From: Cucumis sativus
Lineage: Eukaryota; Streptophyta; Magnoliopsida; Cucurbitales; Cucurbitaceae
NCBI RefSeq assembly: GCF_000004075.3
Contig: NC_026661.2
Span: forward strand, 19,620,307 to 19,684,306
Reading direction: 5' to 3'
Length of the DNA stretch: 64,000 nt
Shown here in pieces: positions 51,401 through 64,000 of the stretch. The notes under the pieces were generated by a model. It did not search any database. It was not told the origin of the DNA and was given only the letters and a program-made list of their open reading frames with translations. The translations under genes and the position numbers were made by a program. How positions within the stretch are numbered: position 1 is the stretch's first letter; every line of letters starts with the position of its first letter.

Positions 51401-53952
51401 ATAATACTAGAGACCATCCAGGAATGATCCAGGTAATCTGTTTTCACAAGTTATATCCATACTTGCTGCCTGTTGGTTTCTCTTACCTGTAAAAGGATAA
51501 TTTTTGTAATGCATTTACATTATCAACTGATTATTACAAAGCTCAACTTACAAATGGTTTTGTATGTAAGATGCGTGCAGTTTTCTTATTGAATACAAAC
51601 TCATCGTCTCATTTACACGTCAGGTTTTCCTAGGGCAAAACGGTGGACTGGATACCGATGGTAACGAGTTGCCTCGTTTAGTCTATGTATCTCGTGAAAA
51701 ACGTCCAGGGTTCCAACATCATAAGAAAGCTGGTGCAATGAATGCTCTTGTAAGTGTCAAATAGCTACAAGAAATTTATCTTTTTCCCCATTAATCAGGT
51801 TAAATTTCTGTAAAGTAACGTTCATTATATTTATGCAGGTTCGAGTATCTGCTGTTCTTACCAATGGCCCATTCTTGTTGAATCTTGACTGTGATCACTA
51901 CATAAACAACAGCAAGGCATTGAGGGAAGCAATGTGTTTTATGATGGATCCAAACCTTGGCAAATACGTCTGTTATGTTCAGTTTCCTCAAAGATTTGAC
52001 GGTATTGATAGAAATGATCGATATGCCAACCGAAATACCGTGTTCTTTGATGTAAGTTCTTTAACCCTCGTATGACTGTGTTGTCTCTTACTTACAGTAG
52101 CTCATTTGGGTTCTTATTCTTTTCTTGTTTTCATTATCTCAGATAAATTTGAGAGGTTTAGATGGCCTACAAGGTCCAGTTTATGTGGGTACTGGATGTG
52201 TCTTCAACAGAACTGCACTGTATGGTTACGAACCTCCGCTCAAACCAAAGAATCGGAAAACAGGATTTCTGTCTTCGCTCTGTGGCGGATCTCGAAAGAA
52301 GAAAGCGAAATCAAGTAAAAAGAGCCCAGACAAGAAGAAATCAAGCAAGCATATTGATCCAACAGTGCCAATTTTCAATCTCGACGACATTGAAGAAGTG
52401 GTTGAAGGTACACCCTTGATTTCTTTTAAATAATCGATTCTTTTGGTTTTGTTCCTCTTTGATTATTAGATTGTCTATACAACAAATTGACAAGAAAGAT
52501 TTTATGTACAGGTGCTGGATTTGATGATGAGAAGTCCTTGCTAATGTCACAAATGACCCTGGAACAAAGGTTTGGCCAGTCTTCTGTTTTTGTTGCCTCA
52601 ACCCTTATGGAAAACGGTGGTGTTCCTCAATCTGCAACGCCCGAGTCTCTTCTGAAGGAGGCTATTCATGTAATTAGCTGTGGATATGAAGATAAAACGG
52701 ACTGGGGATCTGAGGTTTGTCTACTTTTGATTTCTTCCTTGCTCCACATTAAAACAACCCTGCTGAATGGATCTAGAATGAAGCTCAGTTTCTTATTTGA
52801 AAAAAATGTGTTTCCTTAAATTTGTACATGAGCATAAAATGTTAAAGATGTATTCATAAAGAAGTGAGCATGTTTCGTATGTGGATTTTATCTGCCATGG
52901 TGCTTAAAGACATTCTATTGGTCTTTGTCTTCGCAGATTGGATGGATTTATGGCTCTGTCACTGAAGATATTCTTACAGGATTCAAGATGCATGCTCGTG
53001 GTTGGCGGTCGATTTATTGTATGCCACAACGTCCTGCCTTTAAAGGGTCTGCACCTATTAATCTTTCAGATCGATTAAACCAAGTGCTTCGATGGGCCCT
53101 TGGTTCCGTGGAGATTCTTCTAAGTAGGCATTGCCCTATCTGGTATGGCTATGGTGGAAGGCTCAAATGGCTCGAACGGTTTGCATATGTGAACACTACA
53201 ATATATCCGATCACCTCGATTCCTCTTCTCATGTATTGTACCTTACCAGCCGTGTGTCTACTGACGAACAAGTTCATTATTCCCCAGGTGCAGCAAATAA
53301 CCTGAAAAAAACTATATTTGTCTCTTTATGTGGTTATGTCATGTAACTTGTTTCCATATGTCTGCAGATAAGTAACATTGCAAGTATATGGTTTTTAGCC
53401 CTCTTCCTCTCCATTTTTGCAACGGGCATTCTCGAGATGAGATGGAGTGGAGTTGGGATAGACGAATGGTGGAGAAACGAACAATTTTGGGTCATTGGAG
53501 GTGTTTCAGCTCACCTGTTTGCTGTTTTCCAAGGTCTGCTTAAGGTTCTTGCCGGTATCGACACCAACTTTACGGTGACATCCAAGGCGTCTGACGAAGA
53601 TGGGGATTATGCTGAGCTTTACATGTTCAAATGGACGACACTTCTCATCCCACCAACTACACTCCTCATCGTAAACTTGGTCGGGGTCGTAGCGGGGATA
53701 TCTTACGCAATCAACAGCGGATACCAATCATGGGGACCGTTGTTTGGCAAGCTATTTTTCGCTTTTTGGGTGATCATTCATCTCTATCCATTCTTGAAAG
53801 GTTTGATGGGTCGTCAAAACAGAACACCCACCATCGTCGTCGTGTGGTCGATTCTACTTGCTTCCATCTTCTCCCTGTTATGGGTGAGGATCGATCCGTT
53901 CACCACAACAGTCATAGGGCCCGACGTAGAGGAGTGTGGAATCAACTGCTAG
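48430..53952 (+). CDS. CESA3: Cellulose synthase A catalytic subunit, CESA3-type
   Basis: Plasma-membrane glycosyltransferase family 2 enzyme polymerising UDP-glucose into beta-1,4-glucan within the primary-wall cellulose synthase complex. Exons: 48430-48450, 48693-48888, 49198-49424, 49520-49634, 49732-49930, 50491-50757, 50867-51212, 51295-51432, 51624-51749, 51839-52051, 52143-52407, 52512-52714, 52937-53287, 53368-53952. They total 3252 nt, 1083 aa, full length. The N-terminal RING-type zinc finger runs from C19 to C64 (CQIC, CDVC, CRPC, CPQC). Two TM helices lie at about 275-322. Catalytic residues: DDG (395-397), DCD (562-564), TED (781-783), QVLRW (821-825). C-terminal TM helices follow, then the CGINC end. 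Clade: the [11 protein letters not shown] terminus and overall sequence match CESA3 best. The first coding exon encodes only 7 residues. Confidence 0.97.
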
Positions 53953-55185
53953 ACTAGTTTTACCATACATGTTGCTGAGAATAACATTTGGGAAATTTGC
54001 TCTATATATTTAAGTTATACATGTCTATAAAGGTTGAAAGAAAATGAGTGAAGTAATGATCCTATCGTGTAATATGCAATTCATTCATGGATGTAATGGA
54101 TTAAAAGTGCTAATGTAAAGAAAAAGTTGATCATCATAGATGATAGTTTTTAGATTGTAGCTTCTTTGCATGTGACTTTCATTTTTCCAACTAGCAGATA
54201 TTGAAGGCTGGTTTGTAGAAAATTTAAAATTAAGGGATTGAGTGAAGACGAAGTTGTATTTCTGTAGTGATAAATATTAAGTTGAGACTGTTATTAATAC
54301 ATTTGTACAGTTATTATTTTGTTATACTAAATGGTTTATAACATTACATATTGTGCTTCTATACATTTCTTTTATTTAATTTAGTTATGTATTTAAAAAT
54401 TATAAATTCAAATTCTACATTGATGGAAAATATAAATTTGTAGTTCTTATAATTTGTATGGAATAAATAACATAATTCCATAATTTGTTTCTAAAACTAG
54501 AATCAATAGTGTTTGCTAAATACATTTTTTTATTAAAGATATTGAATATGAAAATATAAAACAAAATTTGAATTACCAACCGAACAAATATTTATTCTTT
54601 CCGTCTTAATAAAGATGTGTACCATCGATTCGATAAATCTATCGAAATCGAACAATTCATATATAATGCTTAAAATTGATAACCAACATTTTTTTCACTA
54701 ATTTGACTATTACATTTTCTTTTTGTTGCAAAGATATTGCATGAACGTGTGGAGTAAAGAAACTTCAAGATTGATTTCACACTCATTTCGACTATTACTT
54801 TTTCTTTTTTTACCGACGCTAACTAAACACTCTATCAATCAATTTTTTTTTAAACAAAACATTTTAACTATATATTAGTTGAACGATTATTACCTTGTAT
54901 TTAACGAGACCAAACATTTAGTTAATTCAAATATATATTATCAATTAAGAGATAAGAAACTCAAATCTTTTAATAATAACACGTGTAGTGCAATAACTAA
55001 ATATTTATTAATAGAAAAAACCAACGTACAAATACATATATAGGTTGCAAGTCCAACCAAGATGATTATACAAAGTAGAAACTAACAAAAAGATAAATAC
55101 CATTTTGAAGTAAAGTGGGAGTCTTTAATTATATATAAGGGTGAGTATGAAGGGAAGGTAACAAAATGAATGGAGTGGATCTACT
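53953..55185. other. Convergent intergenic region between CESA and the MATE gene
   Basis: Both genes end here, so it should hold the two 3' UTRs (CESA from 53953, MATE below 55186). The middle is AT-rich with no open frame of note. Confidence 0.5.
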
Positions 55186-58100
55186 TTAGGGTAGCCTTTG
55201 AGTCCTCAGGTAACGCCAAGGTCCTGTCCCGGTGCTCATCCTGCATTTTTATAAATACAAGTTTTGAATAATCGTAAGTTTTTCTAATGTGTAATCAACT
55301 TTTTATTTTAATCATTTGTGCAGATGATTTATAAATATATATTATGAAATACATTTAAAACAATTTTTTGAAAACTAAAATTGTTAGAAACATAAAATAC
55401 AATTTAATTGAATTATTGTAAAAGCATTAAGAGGAATTTAAATTATTTAATGTTTTTTTAAAAGAATACCTCCAGACGCCAACAAAAGCACGCAGAAGCA
55501 TATAGATTGTTAAAGCAATCCAAATCCCAATGAAGCCATTGCTTTTGGAGAGAAGAAATAATGATACAACGCTCGCAATCGCCACCAAAACCTGAACACA
55601 CAACAACAATTATATATATCAAATTTAATTAACGTAATTTCGTTCAGGAATTTCCTCAAATTGTTTTGAGGATGATTCAGTAGAACTTACCAATGAATAT
55701 GCGGAATACGCAAAATCCGAAGCTCCGAAGTTCACTCCATCGAAAACAAACGCCAGTGAGTTTATTGGCTGTGTAGCTGCAACGAACTGATCAAAGGACA
55801 AGAATCAGACGAGTTCATCATTGTGCATTAGAAGGAAGAAAACAAGGTACGTTTGTTTGTTTTTACCGGAATTGCTAAATGTATGAGGTGCTGCACATGA
55901 ATATCTCTTGAAAAGATTCCTGCTCCGAAGAACATTCCGATTCCGACGATAATAGCGAGGCCAACACCAAGAATAAAGCTCATCTGTTTGAGAAAAATAT
56001 TTTTAGGTTTTGTTAAAGGAACTTAGTTTTCTTTTATGTGCTATATTTCGTGGTTTTATAATATGGCTACGTGAAGTAATAAATCCGTTTTGATTTTAGA
56101 TGATGCAGATTTTGTTATGCAAGTGCATGGGGGTTATCTTTGAAGCAGCAAGAAAATTTCCGTCCAATTTGTATGTTTTTAATTCATTTCTTACCTGCAA
56201 AACTCTGGTAGCTGTTGCTGTTGTCTTTTCATAGTCTTTCTCTGCAAATGCACTGGCTAGAATTGCCTAAAGAACAAGTAGGAATCAAATACCATAAAAG
56301 GTAAGATTTCTTCCTTCCAAACTATATAAATTGCCACTTAGAGAGAAAGTTATGAAGTAGAGGTAGAATTAAGTTTTTATTTCTTCACCTGTCCAGCTAC
56401 TGCTAAACCATCAGACAATAAAGAGGATGTCATCCAAACTTGCAAGCAAGTTTGGAATGCAGCCATGGGTGTTGGGCCCAGCCTTGCAGCTAATGATGCT
56501 GCTAGAGTCACACAGAAGGTAACTGCTACAACTCTTGCCAGCAACAAACCTCCTGCTCCCATCCATTCGAAGTTCAATAAGAGATAAAGAATGGTTGATC
56601 TCATAGTCTACTTAGTATTGGAAAAATGAATTAAGAATCGTCTGGGGAACAATTTTTTTTTTTTTACCATTTTTAAGAAATCGACCAAATTGCAAATCTT
56701 TAAGACTTGGAGGCATGAGATTGACTTTTTGCACCAGTCTCCAGAAGAGAATGGTCACAATAAAGTACCTGAAAGGATTGAAGTAAGTTTTAGAGAAGCT
56801 TTTTTGGAATGTGAAGACACGAGTTTTATGCCATTGTGGAGCAATATGGTAAAGTTTTAGCAATATGACAGTGCATAGAGATTAAAACTTACTGAGAAAG
56901 AACATGAGCAGCAGCTGCACCTTTGACCCCCCAATGGCACACGAAGATGAGAATGGGGTCCAGTATGATGTTTACGGTATATCCAGCCACTACATAAAGG
57001 CATATAAACAAATGGTTGATAGTAAAAGGAAGCTAATATTAGGTTAAACCATAGAAGAAAAGGGACGGCAATGCCTACCAATAACGTAAAGAGGAGTCCT
57101 TGTATCCTTGAACCCTCTAAAGATCCCTTGCATGGCCAATGACAGAAGAACAGCAGGAGCACCAAGTGATCTTAATGTTAAGTACTTGTGAGCGGGGGCA
57201 AACATGGGTGAATTCTGTTTGTTGAAGTCCCAAACTATTAGAGAAAGACATTTGATTTAAAACTGGACTACATCTTATGTTATAGGGAGCACTCACATCT
57301 TTTACTCCCATTAGATTCAGCAAAGATTTGGCTCCAAAAATAAGGAATATTGCTTGCATTAGACCCAGAATTGTGCCAAATATCAGAGCTGTGGATGCTG
57401 ATGCAATTTGCTTCTTCTCTTTCCTTTTGGACTTGGCAGAGGTAGACTCAAGTACTTTTGTACTCAAATCTGGAAAAAGAAAGAAAAAAAGTAAAAGAAA
57501 TCAGAAATTATTAAAATCTCTTAAATATAACCATCAAGTTTAGGTTTTACCTTTTTTCAGATCTTGAAGAGCACCGTTATCTGGAATCGGTTCCTTCGTT
57601 CCATTTTCTGTTGAAGAGCTTTCTTTGTTTTCTTTTACTCCATCTTTTCCTATGCTGATATTACTCCTTGTTGGCTCATGATTCAAGTTGGCATGGTCTT
57701 GTTTGGCTGCAAGTTTTTCTTCGTTTTCATGATCTTCAGGCACACAAACTTTCACTGAGTTAACATCAGCCAAGCACTTCTCTGCGTCAACTTTTGCTGC
57801 TTTTTTGGCAGCTTTGCCAATGGTATCTTCCTCAGCGACGAAAGATGTAGTAATGCTTACAAGTGGGAATATGGTAATCCTCGAAGCTTGATTGAATATA
57901 GCAATGGATACTCCAACTGCAGCAAGTTCCACAGGTCCAATATGGCCAACGAAAGCAGTGTCTATAAGAGAAGCTATAGGATCAGCTGCAACAGCTAGAG
58001 CAGCAGGCAGTGCGATTCCCAGTATCTCCCGACCAATTTCATCATACTTGAAAACACCCCTACATGTAGAAACATATCAAACATACTAGCTAATGTTAGA

Positions 58101-58316
58101 CTTTGGTTATGGATAATTGAGTCACAAATTATGGATAATTGAGACACAAATTTCTTTATCGGTTCAGAGATGGGAAAAATAATTGAATTATAAGTTAGGA
58201 TTGGAAAAACCTTATTGTGGTTCTCAACATAAATTCAACATCGAGTATTTAAAGAAAAGAATTGTTTGGAACATGAAAACACACCTTGCATCTTTGAAGA
58301 AAACATTGACAGGCAT
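55186..58316 (-). CDS. FRD3: MATE-family citrate transporter, FRD3-type
   Basis: Predicted citrate efflux carrier; FRD3-type MATEs load citrate into xylem and apoplast for iron movement, and relatives give aluminium tolerance. Exons in transcript order: 58285-58316, 57551-58059, 57297-57469, 57079-57214, 56893-56989, 56668-56768, 56389-56552, 56195-56266, 55867-55983, 55691-55786, 55470-55591, 55186-55240; 1674 nt, 557 aa. Shared blocks with FRD3 are REILGIALPAAL, ADPIASLIDTAFVGHIGPVE, FNQASRITIFPLVS, MQGIFRGFKDT, TPMAAFQTCLQVW, ATQPINSLAFVFDGVNFGAS and GTGPWRYLR near the C-terminus. About 110 charged residues between TM2 and TM3 (about 90-200) form the large cytosolic loop typical of citrate MATEs, here longer than in Arabidopsis FRD3. 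The start at 58314-58316 is the first in-frame ATG I found; a leader intron upstream is likely. Confidence 0.94.
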
Positions 58317-58620
58317 CTTCAACTTGATTCCCCCTTGTGTGGTTAGTCTACGATGATTAATTTCAAACCCAGACTACAAGATCAGAGAGGCTTTAGCAAG
58401 CACATTTTATTTTATTCAAGTACACAAATCTTCTAAAAAGCTAAAAGTTTTGAATGTGGAAGGGAACAGCAGAAAAGTCTGAAAATGGCAGTGGAACTGA
58501 AAGATTTGGAAGTTGACACACCATGCATAAAACCTTTCTTATCATCCAAAAGAATGAAGGGACTTGTAGTTGTAGCATTTCACGTTAACTAGATTTATAG
58601 AAACACACACACATTTAGCG

Positions 58621-58636
58621 AGAGAGAGAGAGAGAG
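58621..58636. repeat. (AG)n microsatellite upstream of the MATE gene
   Basis: Short AG run on the plus strand, (CT)n in the sense of the gene, about 300 bases before the MATE start codon. It may lie in a leader exon. Confidence 0.8.
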
Positions 58637-61600
58637 GGAAAAAAGAGTAAAATGTAGGTTTTGATCCCAAGGACCACTAATGTTGAGAGATCTGTGCGTT
58701 TGACAAAAAGAAATATAAAAGTTACTAGGGAGAGCTTATACAAGATAACTATCTTATGGTATTAAATCATTGATTAACCAAAAATTTTAAGTTGATATAT
58801 GAAGGTCAAATTTATCTTCTATCAACAAATTAACACTCTCACTTGTGGACTTGAAAATTTTTACCACTGTTTGAACGCAAGATCACCTCCTGCTCTAGTA
58901 CCATATAAAATCACTTATTAACCCAAAAGAGGTTGATGGATGAGAGTAAATTTATTAGTATATTAACACTTTAATATGTGGTATCATGATGCATAAATGA
59001 TACATGCATACACGCCAGTTTTTTCGGAAGTTGAACATGGAGAATAAACGATGAAGAACTCATGTCTAGATGTATGTATACGTTGATTCTTTTAGTTGAG
59101 AATTGCATTAGAAGGAATAATGTGCTTTTGATGCTAAAAAATTTGTTCATTCCATGCATATCAAACCTTCCCCACATCTACCTTTTCTAGCCGATGACAG
59201 TTTTACAACATTGTTTACAACAATGCAATGAAGAAACAGAAAGAAAAAGATGTTTCCACGGTGGACTATTGTGGTGGAACCTTCCTAGCTAGCCAGTAAT
59301 TAAATAATAATAATTGTCAGAAATCTTCCCCAGATAACCTCAAAATATATGTAGTTTTGCTCCTTGATTAAAGAAACTTCATAGGAAAAAATGGGACCCT
59401 AGAAATCCGTAGTTTTTTCTTCTTCTTTATTATTAATTAATTTACATAGAGATTTGCATGGGCATGGCCTTTGGTGAGCATATTTTTCAACTTTTTATGC
59501 ATCCACTGTCTGTTTGTTCATTTAGGAGGATCGAAGAAGAATGAAAGAAAACAGACATTATATTACAAATAAGAGATTATTATATAGGAATGAGCCTGAA
59601 TGCCCCATATATTTCCTACACCAAATAACTCCCAGATCTTAGATTTTCTATGTAAATTAGTTAAATGTGACCAAAAACCCTGCTTTGAAGAAACCCAATG
59701 AAAATTCTTATTTTATTATAGGTGGTGTTTTTTTTTATAATTATTAAAGATAATCTATTAGATTGGTCGAGCAGGTGGATTTGGTTAGGAAGATATAAGA
59801 CGCTTTAGAATTTTCATGTGTCAAAAGAATCATATAGGAAAAGTTATTGATTCATATATTTTTCTTTTATGGTTTAAATTGACATAAATACAATTTTTTT
59901 TTTTTAAAAAAAGCCTGCTTTTCCGACCAAAGCATTATTGATGTTGTTATTGTTTTGTGGCTGTAGTTAACCACATTATTATGTGATAACAAAATAAACA
60001 GCAAATTCTTTTAGATAAAGATTGCAAAGAATCTCACACTCAACAGACGAAACTCTTTATATCCTGCACTCACAGTACGCTCCAAAATGATCACACGCAC
60101 ATTGCCCAATTTTATACTTCCCGCAACAGAAGGTCCAAAAATTCAACTAATCTCACTAAACAAAAAATGCGAAATTTCACAAAACACATACAAACATCAT
60201 ATATATTACACAAATGGCGCGCTACCCAGGACTCTGCTTGCCGTTTCACACTAGCCTTTATTTATATATTTATATATACAGGAGAAGTTGTTATGTAGAG
60301 GGGAAAAAAAGAAGAAGAGTTGTATATATAGGAGAAGGTATTATGTAAGGAGAAAAAATGAGAGCTTAGGGCCCGCTAGGTAGTTGAAAAATTACTTATG
60401 GAGTGATTTTCATCTACAAATGAGACCTTATATATTAAAGAGGAATGAAATAGTGATATAAGAGAAGCTAATTATCATTATCATGCCTGGATGGAGTATA
60501 AATGAAGTAACTTATAAATGTATGTATGTAAATATTGACCTTTGTTTAGAGTCCTCTAACTGAGCTAAGCTGATTCCAAAGCTCTTCTTCCTCACCAACT
60601 TCCCTTTGTTTCCTCCACTGAAACAAACACTCAACTCCCTCTCCTTTTATACCATCTTTAAAGAGAGAAATGACTTTTGATAATGGGGGCTCTTCAAGCG
60701 TCATTGCGAATTAAATGGTTTCTATGACTATGGTGGATATGTCACCATTTACAATCAAACTAAAGCTTAGACTAAAGTGTAATGCACGTTACATTCATGC
60801 AATTCTTTTTTTATGTGATTCATTTTCTCTATGGGACTATTTTGTATTATATGTAATATTTACGATACCATAATACCTTTAATCTTATAAAGTTAAGGCT
60901 GGGGAAGTTTTTTAGCTTAAACTTCTCTCTCTAGAAACAAGTGTGCATAAAAGCTTGAAGTGACTTTAATTAGTAGGTAGCGTCCTAGTTTTTATTTCAT
61001 ATTATTTTGTATGCTTTTGATCAATGCGTTCTACATAGGATTTCCAATACCCCACGTCTGTTATATATACACATATATACATATATGTATATATTTATTA
61101 TCGTGACCCACTTTTTATGGGTTAAGTGGGTATATAACACTGGATTAGAGAGAAAAAAAAAAGAGCCTAAAGTGGTAACTTAACTATAAGTATGCTGGAA
61201 GATTTTTTTTTTCTTTTCATATTCACTCTAATCTTCATTACTTTCTTCCTTGATATTACAAAAATGAAGTCTGTTTTGAAAGTCACCGCACCAAAGAAAA
61301 ATGAATGAACTTGATAATTAAGGTCCTGTAGGTTTGCCATTTATTTATTTTTTAAATTAAGCATGTATCATGATCTCAATTTCTTTCCATGGTTTTCCTA
61401 GAACAATTTTTTTAAAACTACGTTTTTTTTCTAGTTTTCATAGTTTGGTTTTTGAAACATTGGTAGAAGGTAAATAGTAAAAAATTAAATAAAAACTAGA
61501 GGTGGAATCGGTGTTGGTAGGTTATTTAATTTTAAAAAACATAGAAACAAATTAAAATGATTACAAAGATGGGTTGGAACTTTACATAGGAATGTGATTC

Positions 61601-61969
61601 ATTGAGCTATATAATTAGTTGGAGGGATGTTGACCTATTTCCAGGGGGAGCTAGATTGAAAACTTACAGAATTTATTTTCATTTAAAAAGTTTCACCCAC
61701 CAACCTTTGGTATATACTTCTATTTCTATTAAGGATTACTGCTCTACACATATTTACGATGATATGATATCATCTACTATGAACAAATTCTCATGTTTTG
61801 TTTTTTATTTCACTTGAAAGGTCTTATTGCAATTGAGATATTGTCTCTCACTTACATATTAATGATCTTTCCCTAACCAATTTGGGTGTTAGTCTCATTC
61901 CCTTTAATAGTTATTTATTAGTATAGCTCTTATCCAAACTAACCCCTCTTCTCTAAAGCACAACGTTGA

Positions 61970-62047
61970 GACTCTACTAACAACAAACTCCACCATGACT
62001 ATATTTGGGACTCTACTAACAACAAATTCTACCATGATTATATTTTC
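61970..62047. repeat. 39-bp tandem duplication
   Basis: GACTCTACTAACAACAAACT (61970 onward) recurs as GACTCTACTAACAACAAATT (62009 onward). The pair has a period of 39 bp and a few substitutions near the ends of the units, so it is somewhat older than the duplication at 36169. Confidence 0.8.
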
Positions 62048-64000
62048 TAAAATTCATTTCGTTGTTTCCCACCTGAAGAGTCTACCAACAACTCCACTGA
62101 CTTCCATAATAGCATGGTATTCTTCAATTCTGTTAGGACGTGAACTTTTGTGAGTTTGTTTTTTAATTCACTCAATAAACCTTATATACCAGTAGAGATA
62201 TTTTTTTTCAGTTACATATCCATATCCTTTCCTTTATGACTTTATCTAAGCTAATGTGAGTCTTTGGTCAAATCGTAAAGTGTGCCATATAATGAAACTA
62301 TAATATTCCATGCTAGATTTCACATATATTCTACCAACAATGTTTGATATGCTACAAGTAATTGCTTGACTTGATTGGAAACCTAATCAATGTGTTATAG
62401 CCATTGCATTTCAAGCTAATCTTAGTGTAACACATTATCCATTTTATTAAACTTAAATTTGCTTGATTTTACTTTCGAATGTTAGTCCAAATGCTTCATG
62501 TTACTTCATTTTAGACACCTTTTTTTTCTCCCTCCTTTGGTTTTCAAACACATGTATGATACATCCTTGGGTAATCACACTGAAAATTTTACTAGTAATC
62601 AAATTCTTCCATTAGGCTTGGCAAGTTGGCATACATTATGCCACTATTACTATTTTGTTATTTTTTTTATTACAAAAGTGTAGAGGATAAAAATATATCA
62701 ATCATTGGATATTTCAATTATACAATTAACTAACAAAACTAAAGCTTCTCTTCTTGTATTTGTTTAAACAGATGTTAAAACTTCGTTTGTTTTTTTTCAT
62801 TTTAATTTAATAAAACATTCAGGATTCGAATATATAAAGCAGCAATTTCTGTAGTTTTCAATTAAGAGGCCAAAGAAGAGATTTTGGACATGATAATTCC
62901 ACTACCAATCTTTTATGCCTTTTCCTTTGTGCTTTTTTTTCTGTTTTAAAAAAAATTAATTAATCAACTTTTGTTTGTTCCACTTAGTTCTTATTTTTTC
63001 CCCATGCTTGGGGGGAAAAGAATCCTTAAGAAACACTACGAAAAGATTATTTGCCTTTTCACCAGAATCAGCATGCCTCCAGTGGTGTCCATTTTTCATT
63101 AATTATAATTGTTTGACGCATAGAATAAAATACTATATACTTTTAATGCTGAAGTAGTGTGCTTATTTGATGAATTATTTAGATATCATACTCCAAGAAT
63201 TTTGATTTTCCATTTTATATGGTAAAAAAGATACGATATTTAAAAGTAGTCTATAATCCCAAATTCCAAATAATTAGTTTGCAAGTGAAACTGTCTATTT
63301 TTGAAATATAAAATGGTTGAAGAAATTAGCTCCACAAATTTCCCAATTGGCAATTCCATGTCTATTGTTAATCTAAAGAAGGTTCCAAAAATTTTAAAGT
63401 GACAAAAAAAGTTGAATTCTCTACATATAAAATTAGTTTAAAAAACAAACTATTGATTTTTCATCTTTAATCGTATATATGTATATAAGTCAAGAATGAG
63501 CATGAAACAACAAACCTATAAGATAAACTAATGAGAAACTAGAAGAATTATTTCTAAAAAAAATTTAGACGATAGAACCAACAACAATAAAGCTACAATA
63601 CATTTTCAAATAACTCATACTAACTATCATCTTCAATTTTTAAAATGAAGATATGTTGTGTGGTTGACAGAGACGAAACATATAGCAATTAACAATTACT
63701 TTTTTTTTTTTTTTTAAATTTAAGACAGTCTAATAATATTTTAAAGTGCATAATTGCATTAAGAAATTTAAAAATCCAAGTGGAGTTGAACAATTTTTTT
63801 TAAAATTTGAAAAAAAAAAATCAGATAGTGGATGTTTTTGGGATTGTTAGGTACATAAGTTCCGTACAGAGAACGTGTATTTATCATGTGTGGAGTTGGT
63901 GAATTGGAGAAAGTTGTATTCCTTTTTTAATACTATATTATTACACACCATTCATTTTTTCATTTATTATTTGTCACGTTGGCACGTCAATATGCTTTTA

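Larger units (their letters stand above)
58317..64000. other. Intergenic DNA right of the MATE gene
   Basis: The first 300-500 bases are the presumed 5' leader and promoter of the MATE gene, including a probable leader-intron acceptor (TTGTAG) at about 58375 and a (GA)n run at 58621-58636. The remainder is AT-rich. A 39-bp duplication lies at 61970-62047. No open frame has family features or spliceable partners. Confidence 0.45.

Noticed and set aside
1318-58316. A biosynthetic or defence gene cluster
   Set aside because: The eight genes belong to unrelated housekeeping, hormone, wall and transport functions, with no shared pathway, duplicated families or co-orientation that would suggest a cluster.
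1-64000. CRISPR arrays, operons, phage or bacterial mobile elements
   Set aside because: Nothing of the kind is present. The intron-rich genes and plant families rule out a prokaryotic reading of the window.

Overview
This is a stretch of plant nuclear DNA: AT-rich (clearly above 60 % A+T by eye), with GT-AG introns, long non-coding gaps and plant-specific gene families. Codon phases close exactly across every intron I traced. The proteins look eudicot. The hairpin repeat at 42.4 kb and the overall style suggest a cucurbit (Cucumis-like) chromosome arm, but that assignment is inference from memory, not proof.

Eight protein-coding genes can be reconstructed exon by exon. On the minus strand: a LOG-type cytokinin-activating phosphoribohydrolase (1318-2660, 6 exons, 223 aa); a GH28 polygalacturonase with signal peptide (5803-11375, 9 exons, 458 aa); an NF-YA transcription factor with a miR169-like site in its 3' UTR (27283-29246 coding, 5 exons, 318 aa); a DUF538 protein (32195-32608, single exon, 137 aa); a FRA10AC1 homologue (36833-42267, 11 exons, 242 aa); and a FRD3-type citrate/MATE transporter (55186-58316, 12 exons, 557 aa). 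On the plus strand: carotenoid cleavage dioxygenase 1 (18745-25521, 14 exons, 547 aa) and a CESA3-type primary-wall cellulose synthase (48430-53952, 14 exons, 1083 aa).

Layout: 0-12 kb holds LOG and the polygalacturonase in tandem; 12-18.7 kb is AT-rich and apparently gene-free; 18.7-30.4 kb holds CCD1 and NF-YA facing each other; 30.4-42.3 kb holds DUF538 and FRA10AC1; 42.3-47.7 kb is repeat-bearing intergenic DNA; 47.7-58.4 kb holds CESA and MATE facing each other; 58.4-64 kb has no recognisable gene. The genes do not form a pathway. The polygalacturonase and CESA both act on the cell wall, but they lie over 35 kb apart with unrelated genes between them, so this looks like an ordinary eukaryotic gene neighbourhood.

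I found no undescribed multi-gene system. The best second looks are regulatory or structural: the miR169-like site, a uORF in the CESA leader, an out-of-frame overlapping uORF at the FRA10AC1 start, an ACGT/MYB-motif island upstream of DUF538, the hairpin (MITE-like) elements, and three short tandem duplications.
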